Numbered from the stretch's first letter, positions 16,138 through 24,646 are shown. The stretch: 58,213 bases of DNA from an uncultured Phascolarctobacterium sp. (GCF_900753045.1 NZ_CAADXO010000067.1:1-58213); one strand, 5' to 3'. The notes: generated from the sequence alone by a model not told the origin. A program made the numbers and translations.

Positions 16138-16233
16138 ATGGCTAGAAGAAGATGCAAGTTTCGTTTAGATAAATATAAAATTTTTATTTATGCAATGCAA
16201 CGTATCCCAGAAAAATTACAAAACGATTTATAA
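16138..16233 (+). CDS. 31-residue basic peptide
   Basis: GCAGGAGG lies seven bases before the ATG. The product is strongly basic at its N-terminus (MARRRCKFRLDKYKIF). It is divergent from the membrane protein, with a shared A/T-rich promoter zone (TTATATTATAA near 16111-16121). The good binding site argues for translation; the role is unknown. Confidence 0.4.
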   Translation: MARRRCKFRLDKYKIFIYAMQRIPEKLQNDL

Positions 16234-16249
16234 AATGCTATAGACAAAT

Positions 16250-17358
16250 GGCCAGAACGTACATAACGGCGGCAAGGATATTATCAGCAAACAGGACCTG
16301 CCAAAATATCTGCAGAAGGTAAGGGAAGCTAAAGGCAACAATCTGCAGGCATTGGCTGAACAAAGGCAGGCCATTGATAACATCAATCGTCTGGCCCAAA
16401 ATGGCGCACCCAACAAGGCACTGCAGGCAGCCTATAATGAATTGCTGGAAGCAGTGCAGAAAGGCAATGAAAAGGCTATTGAAAAGGCAGTGGAAGTTGC
16501 TGTCAACGAAAAATCCCGCTATGTTGCCGAACGTATCACCCGAACCGAGATGGCGAGGGCGTGGGCTGATGGCTTCATAGCAAAGATAAAAGATGACGCT
16601 GATATTGTGGCTGTGAAATTTAAATTAAGCAGCCGTCACCCTGTTTTTGATATCTGCGACATGTACGCCAAAGCTGACATGTATGGCTTAGGTGCAGGCA
16701 TATATCCCAAGGATAAGCTACCACCTTTACCGGTACACCCGCATTGCTTATGCCGGTACGTGGAAGTCATTGAAGGCGAGGTTGATATGCAGCAGCAACG
16801 TGACCAGGTGCGGGAGGCAGGCGATAAATGGCTGAATAGCTTGCCGGAATCACGCAGGGCGCAGGTGCTGGGGCGTAAAGGCTTGAAGGCGTGGGAAGAT
16901 GGCAAGGATTGACAGGATTGCCTGCGAGGCTGGCAAGGATTAGGCGAGCAGGAGAGCAGAGTATTTGAGCTTCTGTTGCAGTTTCACGCTGATGAGAAAT
17001 AGCAAGCTGATAAAGATAATGGTATAATAAAAGAAAAGCTAAGGCTCGGCGAAATTTCTAAAACCATTAATGCTGACAAGCAAAACATGCATATTAAGGG
17101 TAGTAGAGGCTATAGTGACGGAAGAAGCTATTTGGACGGTGATTTAGCAGAGGCTCAATGGTTAGTTGATGAGTTGAGTACTACTGGCGAAGCTGTTTTT
17201 GACAGCAATGCTAATTGGAAAATAAAGAAAGGGTTGTTAGTGATAAAATTATAGGTACTCATGCAGATAATGAAAATGGTAGAGAAACGAGGACTAAAGC
17301 AGCGGTTATAGTTTATTCTAAAACTGGTAGTCATATTTATCCTAGAAAGGATGAATGA
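16250..17358 (+). pseudogene. Broken MuF-type phage toxin, copy 2 (minor head protein C-terminus + type-50-like toxin)
   Basis: One frame runs through the head-protein C-terminus (16250-16912), including the PVHPHCLCRYVEV motif typical of MuF/gpF proteins. It then continues in the same frame past a TGA (16910-16912) and a TAG (17000-17002) into a toxin domain: NMHIKGSRGYSDGRSYLDGD, AQWLVDELSTTGE. A -1 shift at the A run near 17218-17222 breaks the frame; with one A added, NANW continues as KNKERVVSDKIIG to YSKTGSHIYPRKDE and stop at 17358. The toxin part matches the polymorphic toxin type 50 pattern. The 5' end is missing. Three lesions make it a pseudogene. Confidence 0.8.
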
Positions 17359-17359
17359 T

Positions 17360-17551
17360 ATGAAGTTAAAAGAAACTTTTGGGAAAAAAATTAAAATTTT
17401 GTGCTTAGATGGTGGTGCGATTGAAGGTCGCGTTATTGACTATATTCCGACCATTGAAGAGGATGAAGAAGAAAGCATTATTATTAGAAATGAAAATAAT
17501 GTACTTATTGAAATTGCTAAGCATGAAATTACCGAAATTGAAATACTTTAA
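17360..17551 (+). CDS. LSM-like immunity protein of the type-50-like toxin
   Basis: The 63-aa intact protein starts nine bases after AAAGG, right at the end of the toxin frame (another ATG at 17351 is closer to the site). Its beta pattern (GKKIKILCLDGGAIEGRVIDYIP, NNVLIEIAKHEITEIEIL) fits the LSM-type small barrel proteins found downstream of type-50 toxins. It would neutralise the toxin; it is retained although the toxin is dead. Confidence 0.7.
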   Translation: MKLKETFGKKIKILCLDGGAIEGRVIDYIPTIEEDEEESIIIRNENNVLIEIAKHEITEIEIL

Positions 17552-17580
17552 AAGCTCATAGCCATGCTGTGGGCTTTTTT
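17552..17580 (+). terminator. Terminator after the LSM-like gene
   Basis: AAGCTCATAGC pairs with GCTGTGGGCTT (one mismatch and G-U pairs), followed by T6. Confidence 0.75.
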
Positions 17581-17600
17581 ATGCAGTAAATAATTTAATA

Positions 17601-17639
17601 TTTAGCGCATTTTGTGAATTTCACAGGATGCGCTTTTTA
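17601..17639 (+). terminator. Second stem-loop before scaffold copy 2
   Basis: AGCGCAT...ATGCGCT with inner TGTGAA/TTCACA, followed by TTTTATT. It occupies the same place as the terminator at 15560-15593 of the first unit. Confidence 0.65.
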
Positions 17640-17843
17640 TTGCCTAGGAGAGGGCACAATCATGATATGGAGGTATCAGAACAATGGAAATGAAACAGGT
17701 TTACGAAGCATTGGAAAAAGTTGAGAACGGTGCTGACCTCATCGCTGCTATCAAAGGCGAAATTAACACTCTCAACAACGAAGCTAAGAAGCACCGCACG
17801 GCAGGAGAGCAGAGTGCGACAAAGCTGAAAAGCATCTTAGAGG
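17638..17843 (+). repeat. Repeated phage segment, copy 2
   Basis: Counterpart of 15593-15813; it lacks an 18-base piece present in copy 1 before the ATATGGAGG site. Confidence 0.85.
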
Positions 17844-17848
17844 AATAA
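17684..17848 (+). pseudogene. Truncated phage GP20-like scaffold protein, copy 2
   Basis: A 54-residue frame almost identical to the first 53 residues of copy 1, ending in TAA after AGCATCTTAGAGGAA. Only the N-terminal part of the scaffold gene remains. The bases after it (to about 17971) hold a further short phage-like remnant (ALADGLGNMAGGAMQ) ending next to the antirepressor gene. Confidence 0.65.
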
Positions 17849-17971
17849 AAAAATAATAGCAAAAGGTGAAGAGCAATTGGAAAGCACTGGCTGACGGATT
17901 GGGAAATATGGCAGGCGGTGCAATGCAGAAGAGAAGGCATGCAGGAAGCACACAACATACGACTGGCAGTG

Positions 17972-18766
17972 TTACTTTTTAGGTTTATCCAACTGTTTAA
18001 TGCTTTCTTCTGGTGTAGGAAGTTGCTCTGGCATTGTGCCACCGAGATCCTCTATTGTTTTGCGTACAGTGCGTCCTACTTCATAATGAACTTTGTTAGC
18101 AGCTTCTTTGTTGCTAATATTTTCGCGACGCAGCTTATCTTCTGCTTGTGTGATGCGGAACAGATTAGCACCTAACTCTACACTGCTCATATGGTCTAAA
18201 ATTTCCTGATTGGGCTTTAGCTTTTTCCTGCGCTTAATATCTCCGGCAGTTTCACCACCATAAAGGCCCATATAACCGCTGTTTTGGAATTTAGCAAAGT
18301 CAAGATTGGTTTTTACGCCCGCAGCAAAGGCTGCATCAGCAAGAGCGACATTTTGTTGTTTTACATCATGGCGTGCTGCTATGCGGGCATCTATTTCTTT
18401 GTTAAAAGCTTCTGCTGCTTCCAGATCGTGAATACGGTCGGCTCCAAGCTGAGCAAGCCATTGCTTAAAGGGTTCAGCTTTGGGAGAAGGAATGGACTGA
18501 ATAATTCGCAGGATGCCCTCTGTATTGGCAGTGTCAGTGAGACGCATTTTGCCGTCATCGGCTTGCAATTTCAACCTGTGACAATTTGTCACGGTTTCAC
18601 TTCCTTCTGCCTTTAATCTTTGTTTTAGCTTGCGCCAGTATGCTGATTTATCTGCACTATCTGTCAAAGCGCCGACAACATCAATTACAGAAAAGAACCA
18701 TTCTCCGGCTTCTTCGTTCCAAATGGAACGAATTTGGCTGGACTGAAATAATTTTACGTCTTTCAT
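17972..18766 (-). CDS. Bro-N/DinD-type antirepressor protein
   Basis: The 264-aa protein has an N-terminal Bro-N-like domain (RSIWNEEAGEWFFSVIDVV, YWRKLKQRLKAEGSE, LTDTANTEGILRIIQSIPSP) and a C-terminal part like DNA-damage-inducible protein D (FQNSGYMGLYGGETAGDI). GAGGA six bases before 18766 on the minus strand fixes the start; an ATG at 18772 touches the site. Bro-N proteins act as phage antirepressors or SOS-induced regulators. It is intact and faces the phage remnants, which supports a prophage origin of the island. Confidence 0.85.
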   Translation of the reverse strand: MKDVKLFQSSQIRSIWNEEAGEWFFSVIDVVGALTDSADKSAYWRKLKQRLKAEGSETVTNCHRLKLQADDGKMRLTDTANTEGILRIIQSIPSPKAEPFKQWLAQLGADRIHDLEAAEAFNKEIDARIAARHDVKQQNVALADAAFAAGVKTNLDFAKFQNSGYMGLYGGETAGDIKRRKKLKPNQEILDHMSSVELGANLFRITQAEDKLRRENISNKEAANKVHYEVGRTVRKTIEDLGGTMPEQLPTPEESIKQLDKPKK

Positions 18767-18792
18767 TTTCATTCCTCACTTTCAAAATCTAT

Positions 18793-18885
18793 TATCCTAA
18801 ACTCTTCACGTCTTCTTCCGCCTTGCGCTGGAGCTTGGCCAACTTAACATCAATAATATGGTCAATTTCTTCCTTTTTCGTATAT
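18793..18885 (-). pseudogene. 3' fragment of an unidentified gene
   Basis: On the minus strand a frame encodes KKEEIDHIIDVKLAKLQRKA...SLG then stop, just upstream of the antirepressor. It has a stop about 12 bases before and no start codon. It looks like the tail of a lost gene. Confidence 0.35.
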
Positions 18886-19053
18886 GGTTATAGTAACATA
18901 ATTGTTCTATATAATCAATGAAGGTTACTAAACGTAATTAGGGAGAAAAAGGATGTTGAGGAGTGGGAGGCTATTAAACTGTTTTAAAAAGATAAACTGC
19001 ATTGAGAAACAATTTTATAGAATATAGGTGGATTTGCAGCGTTTTTTTACACA

Positions 19054-19087
19054 CAAAAATACCCCGCAACCTGCATGGTTGCGGGGT
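19054..19087 (-). terminator. Terminator of the tRNA cluster
   Basis: ACCCCGCAACC (19061-19071) pairs with GGTTGCGGGGT (19077-19087); on the minus strand ATTTTTG follows. Confidence 0.88.
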
Positions 19088-19095
19088 TTCTCTCA

Positions 19096-19172
<77 letters not shown>

Positions 19173-19181
19173 ATATTAACT

Positions 19182-19255
19182 TGGAGCGGGCGATGGGAAT
19201 CGAACCCACAACATCAGCTTGGAAGGCTGAGGTTTTACCACTAAACTACACCCGC
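19182..19255 (-). tRNA. tRNA-Gly(UCC)
   Basis: 74 nt including CCA. Acceptor GCGGGTG pairs with CGCCCGC; loop CTTCCAA gives anticodon UCC; T arm GGTTCGATTCC. Confidence 0.95.
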
Positions 19256-19256
19256 A

Positions 19257-19333
19257 TGGTCGGAGTGGCAGGATTCGAACCTGCGACACCCTGCTCCCAA
19301 GGCAGGTGCGCTACCAAACTGCGCTACACCCCG
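19257..19333 (-). tRNA. tRNA-Pro(UGG)
   Basis: 77 nt including CCA. Acceptor CGGGGTG pairs with CACTCCG; loop CTTGGGA gives anticodon UGG. First gene of the unit, one base before tRNA-Gly. Confidence 0.95.
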
Positions 19334-19345
19334 AATACAAAAGGT

Positions 19346-19374
19346 ATTATACTATTTAATTAAACAGATGTCAA
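19346..19374 (-). promoter_or_regulatory. Promoter of the tRNA-Pro-Gly-Arg unit
   Basis: On the minus strand: consensus TTGACA (19369-19374), a 17-base spacer and consensus TATAAT (19346-19351). Confidence 0.9.
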
Positions 19375-19403
19375 GAGAAAATATATACTTTGTTAATCAT
19401 GAA

Positions 19404-19441
19404 GCAGAAGAAAAATATTTGAAATCATATTTTCCTTCTGC
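19404..19441 (-). terminator. Stem-loop at the end of nadE
   Basis: GCAGAAG.AAAATAT and ATATTTT.CTTCTGC form a long A/T-rich hairpin just after the nadE stop, without a long T run behind it. Probably the end or 3' stabiliser of the nadE transcript. Confidence 0.5.
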
Positions 19442-19453
19442 CTGACAGATTGC

Positions 19454-21346
19454 TTATTTCAGCAGTTCTTCCTTAAGCTCGTGATATTCGCGTGAGAAAT
19501 AGGGCGTAAGCTGTGCTTCGCGGTGGTCGTAGCCAAAGGCTCGTTTGGTGAGCGACAAAACAGGCGGAGCCTGAATGCGTTTGGCAACAGCAAAGCCGGC
19601 GAACAGCTTCCACCAGCGCTCCAAATCAGCAATCAGCGCAGCGGCATCGGGGCAGGCCTCGTCAATCGCTTCCTGCGTACAGCCAAGCTCTGCGGCCAAC
19701 GTGCCTGCCTTGTACCAGCGCAGGATGTCTGCCGGCGTTGTTTTGTGCCAGTTTTCGATAAAGGCACGCAGCAGGTAATCGTGATAGCCGTAAACAAGCG
19801 GGTCGCCGCCGTTGCCTACTGTCTGCGCATCCGAAAGCTCGGCGCTGGGACGGATATTGAAGATAGCTTCGGGGATTACTTCGCGTTTGTAAATCACTTC
19901 GTTCAGATAACGGCCAAGGGCATATACCTGATGCTTCCAAAGGTCACCGATCATGGCCATGGCACCGCAGATATCACCGTAGAAGGTGGCGTAGCCTATG
20001 GCCAGCTCTGCTTTGTTGGAGTTGCAGCTGAAGGCGCCGCCGAAGGCTGCTGATGCAGCGGCGATAACGCGTGCGCCGCGGTCGCGGGCCTGAATATTTT
20101 CCTTAATGAGTCCGCTGAGCTGCAGGTTGAAGTTTGTGCCGTCTGCCAGATGAGTGATGGGAGTTTCTTCCAGTTGCTTGACTGTCAGCTCATAGCTTTC
20201 ACTAATGGGCATTACGGCATAGTTTGCGCCCAGTGCCTGCGCCAGCTGCTGCGCACTGTTGCGTGTGGCGGCAGAGTTGAAGCGTGAAGGCAAATTGAGC
20301 AGCAGCACGTTTTCCGGTCCCAAAATATCCGCATACATTACGGCGGTTACAGCGCTGTCGATGCCGCCGGAAAGACCGACTGTCATGCGCTTGATGCCGC
20401 ATTGCTGCAGAAATTTGGCGGTGCCGTAGCGCAGAGCGCGGTATACGGATTCCGGCTCCTGCGGCAGCTCTGCCGGCGGACAGGCAGGGATGATGCGGTT
20501 TGCTTCTGTATCCCAGGTGAATTCTAAAAAGGTATCGGCATACATGGGCGCAGAGGTTACCAGATTGCCGTCGCCGTTGTAGGCGGAAGTGCAGCCGTCA
20601 TAGGTGAAGATGTTCTTGCCGTTGTTCTGAATGCCGACGTTGTTGCAATAGATGAGCGGAATGCCCGCGGTGCGTGCCTGCGCACTGAAAAGGCGGTTGC
20701 GCTTACGGTTTTTGCCCAGCGTGTAGGGGGAGCAGGAAAGGTTGCATAAAAGCTGTGCACCGTTTGCTGCCAGTGTTTGCGGTACGTTGAGGTGATAGTT
20801 TTCCGTCCAGCCGTCTTCGCACAGCATGACGCCGATGCGCAGGGTGGTGCCGCTGATGATGACTTCCAAAGGCTGCAGTGCTTTGCTGACGCTTGCGCCT
20901 TCTTCGGCGCAGAGCTTCTGCAGGCTGTAAAAATGACGGCAGTCGTCAAATTCGCGGTAGTTGGGCAGCGATGTTTTGATAAAGAAGCTGCGTCCCTGAT
21001 AACCGCCGAGCAGCTTACCGTTTTGGCAGGCAAAGGCGGCGTTGTATTTGCGCACGCGTCCGTCCTCGTTGAGCTTGCCGGGTTCGGTGGCAACACTGCC
21101 GAAGATTACGCAGATATTTTCGGTGGCTGCGACAATCTTTTCGGCATAATAGGCGCAATCATCCAAAAAGGTCTGCTGCTCCCAGATGTCGCCGATAAGA
21201 TAACCCGGCAGAGCCATTTCCGGCAACAGCAGGATATCTGCCTCAAGGCTGCGCGCTTTTTCGATAGCGTCAATGATTTTGTTATAGTTTACATCAGGAC
21301 GGCCGGGAGTTATTTCCAGCTGTCCGCAGATAATTTTCAGCTTCAA
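19454..21346 (-). CDS. nadE: Glutamine-dependent NAD+ synthetase
   Basis: The 630-aa, two-domain enzyme makes NAD+ from deamido-NAD+, ATP and glutamine. The N-terminal carbon-nitrogen hydrolase (glutaminase) domain shows Glu43 in LLLPEMALPGY, a Lys region near residue 120 and the Cys in GVMLCEDGW near 175. The C-terminal synthetase has the PP-loop VGLSGGIDSAV near 325. The start codon is TTG, with GAGGAC seven bases upstream. It is transcribed towards the tRNA unit and divergent from ybaK. Confidence 0.93.
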   Translation of the reverse strand: MKLKIICGQLEITPGRPDVNYNKIIDAIEKARSLEADILLLPEMALPGYLIGDIWEQQTFLDDCAYYAEKIVAATENICVIFGSVATEPGKLNEDGRVRKYNAAFACQNGKLLGGYQGRSFFIKTSLPNYREFDDCRHFYSLQKLCAEEGASVSKALQPLEVIISGTTLRIGVMLCEDGWTENYHLNVPQTLAANGAQLLCNLSCSPYTLGKNRKRNRLFSAQARTAGIPLIYCNNVGIQNNGKNIFTYDGCTSAYNGDGNLVTSAPMYADTFLEFTWDTEANRIIPACPPAELPQEPESVYRALRYGTAKFLQQCGIKRMTVGLSGGIDSAVTAVMYADILGPENVLLLNLPSRFNSAATRNSAQQLAQALGANYAVMPISESYELTVKQLEETPITHLADGTNFNLQLSGLIKENIQARDRGARVIAAASAAFGGAFSCNSNKAELAIGYATFYGDICGAMAMIGDLWKHQVYALGRYLNEVIYKREVIPEAIFNIRPSAELSDAQTVGNGGDPLVYGYHDYLLRAFIENWHKTTPADILRWYKAGTLAAELGCTQEAIDEACPDAAALIADLERWWKLFAGFAVAKRIQAPPVLSLTKRAFGYDHREAQLTPYFSREYHELKEELLK

Positions 21347-21443
21347 TTTATTGTCCTCACAATTTTATTTGCTTTTTACATTACTATAGTGCTATTATAA
21401 CAGAGATGAAGTAATTTCTCTAGCTTAGAGGGGGTTTTTCCTT

Positions 21444-21926
21444 ATGAAACATAACAAAAAAACTAATGCAGCCCGCCGTCTGGACGAGCTGAAGATAGAA
21501 TACCGTATTATGGAATATCCTGTGGATGAGGAGCATCTGGACGCTGTACATGTTGCTGCGGAGGTTGGTATGCCTGCGTCGCAGGTTTTCAAAACTCTGG
21601 TAGTGCGCGGTGACAAGAACGGCATTATGTTTGCCGTGATTCCCGGTGACGGCGAGCTTGATTTAAAGGCGTTGGCCAGAGCCAGCGGTAACAAGCGTGC
21701 CGAGCTGGTACACCTGAAGGAGGTACTGCCGCTGACAGGCTATATCCGCGGCGGCTGTTCACCATTGGGCGCGAAAAAGAACTATCCTGTGTATATGGAC
21801 GAGACAAGCAATAATTGGCCGGAGATTGCAATCAGCGCCGGTCAGCGTGGTATGCAGATTATTGCGGCACCTGCTGATTTGCAGCGCGCTACGGCAGCAA
21901 CGGTGGCACCGCTGATTTTTGCCTAG
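21444..21926 (+). CDS. ybaK: Cys-tRNA(Pro)/Cys-tRNA(Cys) deacylase (YbaK/EbsC)
   Basis: The 160-aa protein belongs to the YbaK family, which hydrolyses mischarged Cys-tRNA(Pro) in trans. Seen: TNAARRLDELKIEYR at the N-terminus, ASQVFKTLVVRGD with the conserved Lys, and the GGCSPLGAKK segment. GAGGGGG precedes the ATG. Length is typical. Divergent from nadE with about 100 bases between starts. Confidence 0.9.
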   Translation: MKHNKKTNAARRLDELKIEYRIMEYPVDEEHLDAVHVAAEVGMPASQVFKTLVVRGDKNGIMFAVIPGDGELDLKALARASGNKRAELVHLKEVLPLTGYIRGGCSPLGAKKNYPVYMDETSNNWPEIAISAGQRGMQIIAAPADLQRATAATVAPLIFA

Positions 21927-21932
21927 TAACTC

Positions 21933-21961
21933 TTGTTCCTTCCTATAAAATGTGCTATTAT
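21933..21961 (+). promoter_or_regulatory. Possible promoter of thrC
   Basis: TTGTTC (21933-21938), 17 bases, TATTAT (21956-21961). The leader of about 110 bases shows no T-box or obvious attenuator. Confidence 0.45.
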
Positions 21962-22085
21962 AATCTTGATAACCTATTTGCACAATTGTGTTTGAAAGAA
22001 ATACGGCTGTGCTGGCCTGAAGGCGTATGGTTAACGCTGATGGCAGTATGACGTCAAAATTTAAAGAGGAAAGTAGGTTGAATAT

Positions 22086-23576
22086 ATGTTATATGTTAGT
22101 ACAAGAGGGAAAACTGATTTGTTTTCCGCTGCACACGCGATAACCCGTGGCTTGGCAGCGGATGGAGGATTGTTTGTACCGCAGAATATTCCTGCGATGC
22201 GTATGGTTGATATAAAGGCGATGGAGCGCAAGCCTTATACAGAGCGTGCTGTTGATGTCCTGCTGCAGTATCTTACTGATTTCAGCGAGGACGAGCTGCG
22301 TGAATGTGTAAATGCTGCCTACGCACCGGAAAAATTCGGTGATAATCCTGTGCCTTTGGTACAGGTAAATGATAACACCGGTGTGCTGGAGCTGTGGCAT
22401 GGCCCAACGTCTGCTTTTAAGGATATGGCACTGCAGCTTTTGCCGCATCTTTTGACACGTTCGATGCAAAAGACCGGTGAAACGAATAAGGTTGTTATTC
22501 TGGTTGCTACCTCCGGTGATACCGGCAAGGCTGCTTTGGAGGGCTTTGCTGATGTTCCGGGTACGCAGATTATTGTTTTCTACCCCAGCGAGGGTGTGAG
22601 TGATATCCAGAAGCAGCAGATGATTACCCAAGCCGGCAAAAACGTCAAGGTTTTTGGCATAGAGGGCAACTTTGATGATGCTCAGCGCGGCGTGAAGGAA
22701 ATCTTCGGTAATACTGCGCTCAGTGATGAGCTGGCGAAAAAGGGCTATACCTTCTCTTCTGCCAATTCTATTAACTGGGGCCGTCTGGTGCCGCAGATTG
22801 TTTACTACTTCAGCGCTTATGTAGATGCTGTGAAGGCAGGCAAGATTGCTGCCGGTGACCCGATTAATTTTGTTGTTCCGACCGGCAACTTCGGTGATAT
22901 TCTGGCAGGCTATTATGCTAAGCTGATGGGCTTGCCGATTGACAGACTGCTGTGTGCATCCAACAGCAATAATGTGCTGACTGATTTTATCAATACCGGT
23001 GTTTATGACAGACGCCGTGAGTTCTTCAAGACTGTTTCTCCTTCTATGGATATTCTTGTTTCCAGTAATCTGGAGCGTTTGCTTTACAGCGTGACGGAGC
23101 ATGATGCTGCGCGTGTGGCAGATTATATGAAGCGTTTGAATATCGAAGGTCATTATGAGATTGACAGCGATGATCTGAAGCAGATTCAAAGTCAGTTCTT
23201 CGGTGCCTGGGTTGATGAGCTGGAAACGAAGGAGGCTATCGGACGTATTTATAATGATTACCATTATCTGATGGATACGCATACTGCCGTTGCTTGGCGT
23301 GCGATGGAAAAATATCGTTTCCTGACCAGTGATGAAACCTATACCGTGGTGCTGTCTACCGCAAGTCCGTATAAGTTTGCCGACAGCGTGCTGGCAGCGC
23401 TTGATGATGCTCAGCCGCAGAGCAGCAATCCTTTTGAGCTGCTGCAGAAGCTGCATGCCGATACCGGTACGGAGATTCCGCCGCGTATGCTGGCATTGGA
23501 GAATCTGCCTGTGCTGCATTCCGAGGTTATTCCTGCGGACAAGATGGAGCTGGCGGTTGTGAAGAACCTGGTTTAA
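22086..23576 (+). CDS. thrC: Threonine synthase
   Basis: The 496-aa PLP enzyme converts O-phosphohomoserine to threonine. Seen: the N-terminal YVSTRGK start of the long threonine-synthase class, PLP lysine K112 in HGPTSAFKDMAL, VATSGDTGKAAL, and the Gly-rich VVPTGNFGDILAGYYA. Length fits the fungal/proteobacterial-type subfamily. It stands alone between ybaK and the lar genes, without hom or thrB. Confidence 0.93.
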   Translation: MLYVSTRGKTDLFSAAHAITRGLAADGGLFVPQNIPAMRMVDIKAMERKPYTERAVDVLLQYLTDFSEDELRECVNAAYAPEKFGDNPVPLVQVNDNTGVLELWHGPTSAFKDMALQLLPHLLTRSMQKTGETNKVVILVATSGDTGKAALEGFADVPGTQIIVFYPSEGVSDIQKQQMITQAGKNVKVFGIEGNFDDAQRGVKEIFGNTALSDELAKKGYTFSSANSINWGRLVPQIVYYFSAYVDAVKAGKIAAGDPINFVVPTGNFGDILAGYYAKLMGLPIDRLLCASNSNNVLTDFINTGVYDRRREFFKTVSPSMDILVSSNLERLLYSVTEHDAARVADYMKRLNIEGHYEIDSDDLKQIQSQFFGAWVDELETKEAIGRIYNDYHYLMDTHTAVAWRAMEKYRFLTSDETYTVVLSTASPYKFADSVLAALDDAQPQSSNPFELLQKLHADTGTEIPPRMLALENLPVLHSEVIPADKMELAVVKNLV

Positions 23577-23599
23577 CTGTAACTTGATGCGGAGAATAC

Positions 23600-23628
23600 T
23601 TGCGTTGCGGGTATGTTTTCGCTATAAT
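23600..23628 (+). promoter_or_regulatory. Promoter of the lar genes
   Basis: TTGCGT (23600-23605), 17 bases, TATAAT (23623-23628). Confidence 0.7.
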
Positions 23629-23656
23629 ATAACCGAAATTTAATATTTATATATGC

Positions 23657-23694
23657 AAGACTTAGTCTGCCGGGCGGCGGACTAAGTCTTTGTC
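23657..23694 (+). terminator. Hairpin in the larB leader (terminator or attenuator)
   Basis: AAGACTTAGTC (23657-23667) pairs with GACTAAGTCTT (23680-23690), followed by TTTG. It lies downstream of the lar promoter and 20 bases before larB, so it could attenuate lar transcription as well as end thrC transcripts. Confidence 0.55.
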
Positions 23695-23711
23695 ATAAAA
23701 GGAGGTATAAA

Positions 23712-24455
23712 GTGGACTCCAGGAGTGTACTTGAACAGGTTCGCAGCGGCAAGCTGTCGGTGGCTGAGGCGGAGCGCTATTTTAATCGCAAGGCGTACGA
23801 GAATTTAAATTATGCGCGTCTTGATACTTCGCGTGAGCAGCGCACGGGCTTTGCGGAGGTGGTTTACTGCAGCGGTAAGCCTGATGCGTATCTGGCGGAG
23901 ATTTATAAGCGTCTTTTGGCGGAGCAGGGAGAGGTGTTCGGCACGCGGGCGACGCCGGAGCAGTATGAGCTGGTGCGGCGGCAGCTGCCTGATATTGTTT
24001 ATGACCCGGTGGCGCGGACGCTGAAGCAGGAGCGACCTGATAAGGAGCGCTGCGGCTGTGTTGTTGTGTGTACTGCGGGTACTGCCGATATTCCTGTGGC
24101 GGAGGAGGCGGCGCAGACAGCGGAGTTTTTCGGGACGCATGTGGAGAGGCTTTACGATGTGGGCGTGAGCGGTATTCACCGTCTTTTGGATAAGGTTGAT
24201 TTGCTGCAGCAGGCGAATTGTGTGGTGACGGCTGCAGGTATGGAGGGCGCGCTGGCGAGCGTTATCGGCGGCCTTGTGCGTAATCCGGTGATTGCGGTGC
24301 CGACTTCTGTCGGCTACGGTGCAAGCTTTCATGGGCTGAGCGCGCTGCTGACGATGATTAATTCCTGCGCTAATTGTGTGTCGGTTGTGAATATTGATAA
24401 TGGATATGGCGCGGGGATTATTGCGACGCAGATTAACAGGCTGGCGTGCAAGTGA
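23712..24455 (+). CDS. larB: Nickel-pincer cofactor biosynthesis protein LarB
   Basis: The 247-aa protein carboxylates and hydrolyses nicotinic acid adenine dinucleotide (NaAD), the first step to the nickel-pincer nucleotide of lactate racemase LarA. The C-terminal half is the PurE-like AIR-carboxylase domain: VVVCTAGTADIPVAEEA, GMEGALASVIGGL, VGYGASFHGLSALLTM. The N-terminus (SVLEQVRSGKLSVAEAE) is typical of LarB. The start is GTG, with GGAGG eight bases upstream. Confidence 0.92.
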   Translation: MDSRSVLEQVRSGKLSVAEAERYFNRKAYENLNYARLDTSREQRTGFAEVVYCSGKPDAYLAEIYKRLLAEQGEVFGTRATPEQYELVRRQLPDIVYDPVARTLKQERPDKERCGCVVVCTAGTADIPVAEEAAQTAEFFGTHVERLYDVGVSGIHRLLDKVDLLQQANCVVTAAGMEGALASVIGGLVRNPVIAVPTSVGYGASFHGLSALLTMINSCANCVSVVNIDNGYGAGIIATQINRLACK

Positions 24456-24473
24456 GCTGGCGTACCTGCGTCG

Positions 24474-24616
24474 CCCCCTTTAGTCGCCTACGGCGACAGT
24501 TCCCCCGAGGGGGAACCAAGAATCTGCTAATGAAGGTTAATGGAAAGCTATTGGTCTTGCCTGCCCCTTGGGGAAGGTGCCGAGCGAAGCGAGGCGGAAG
24601 GGGGAAGCGAGGGCTA
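24474..24616 (+). repeat. Palindromic intergenic repeat inside the lar operon
   Basis: CGCCCCCTTTAGTCGCCTA, then the GTCGCC/GGCGAC and TTCCCCC/GGGGGAA hairpins; at the far end TGCCCCTTGGGGAAGGTGCC and GGCGGAAGGGGG. Elements with these end sequences are dispersed in genomes of many gut Firmicutes (recalled, not searched). It separates larB from larE. Confidence 0.7.
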
Positions 24617-24646
24617 TGTGTTTTAAATTTATGAGGGAGAAAAAAT

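Noticed and set aside
16352..16912. Intact 186-aa head protein starting at TTG
   Set aside because: The homology begins 100 bases earlier without a start codon and the frame continues past the stop into the toxin, so it is part of a pseudogene.
21962..22085. Threonine attenuator or T-box before thrC
   Set aside because: No Thr-rich leader frame, T-box sequence or terminator hairpin was found.
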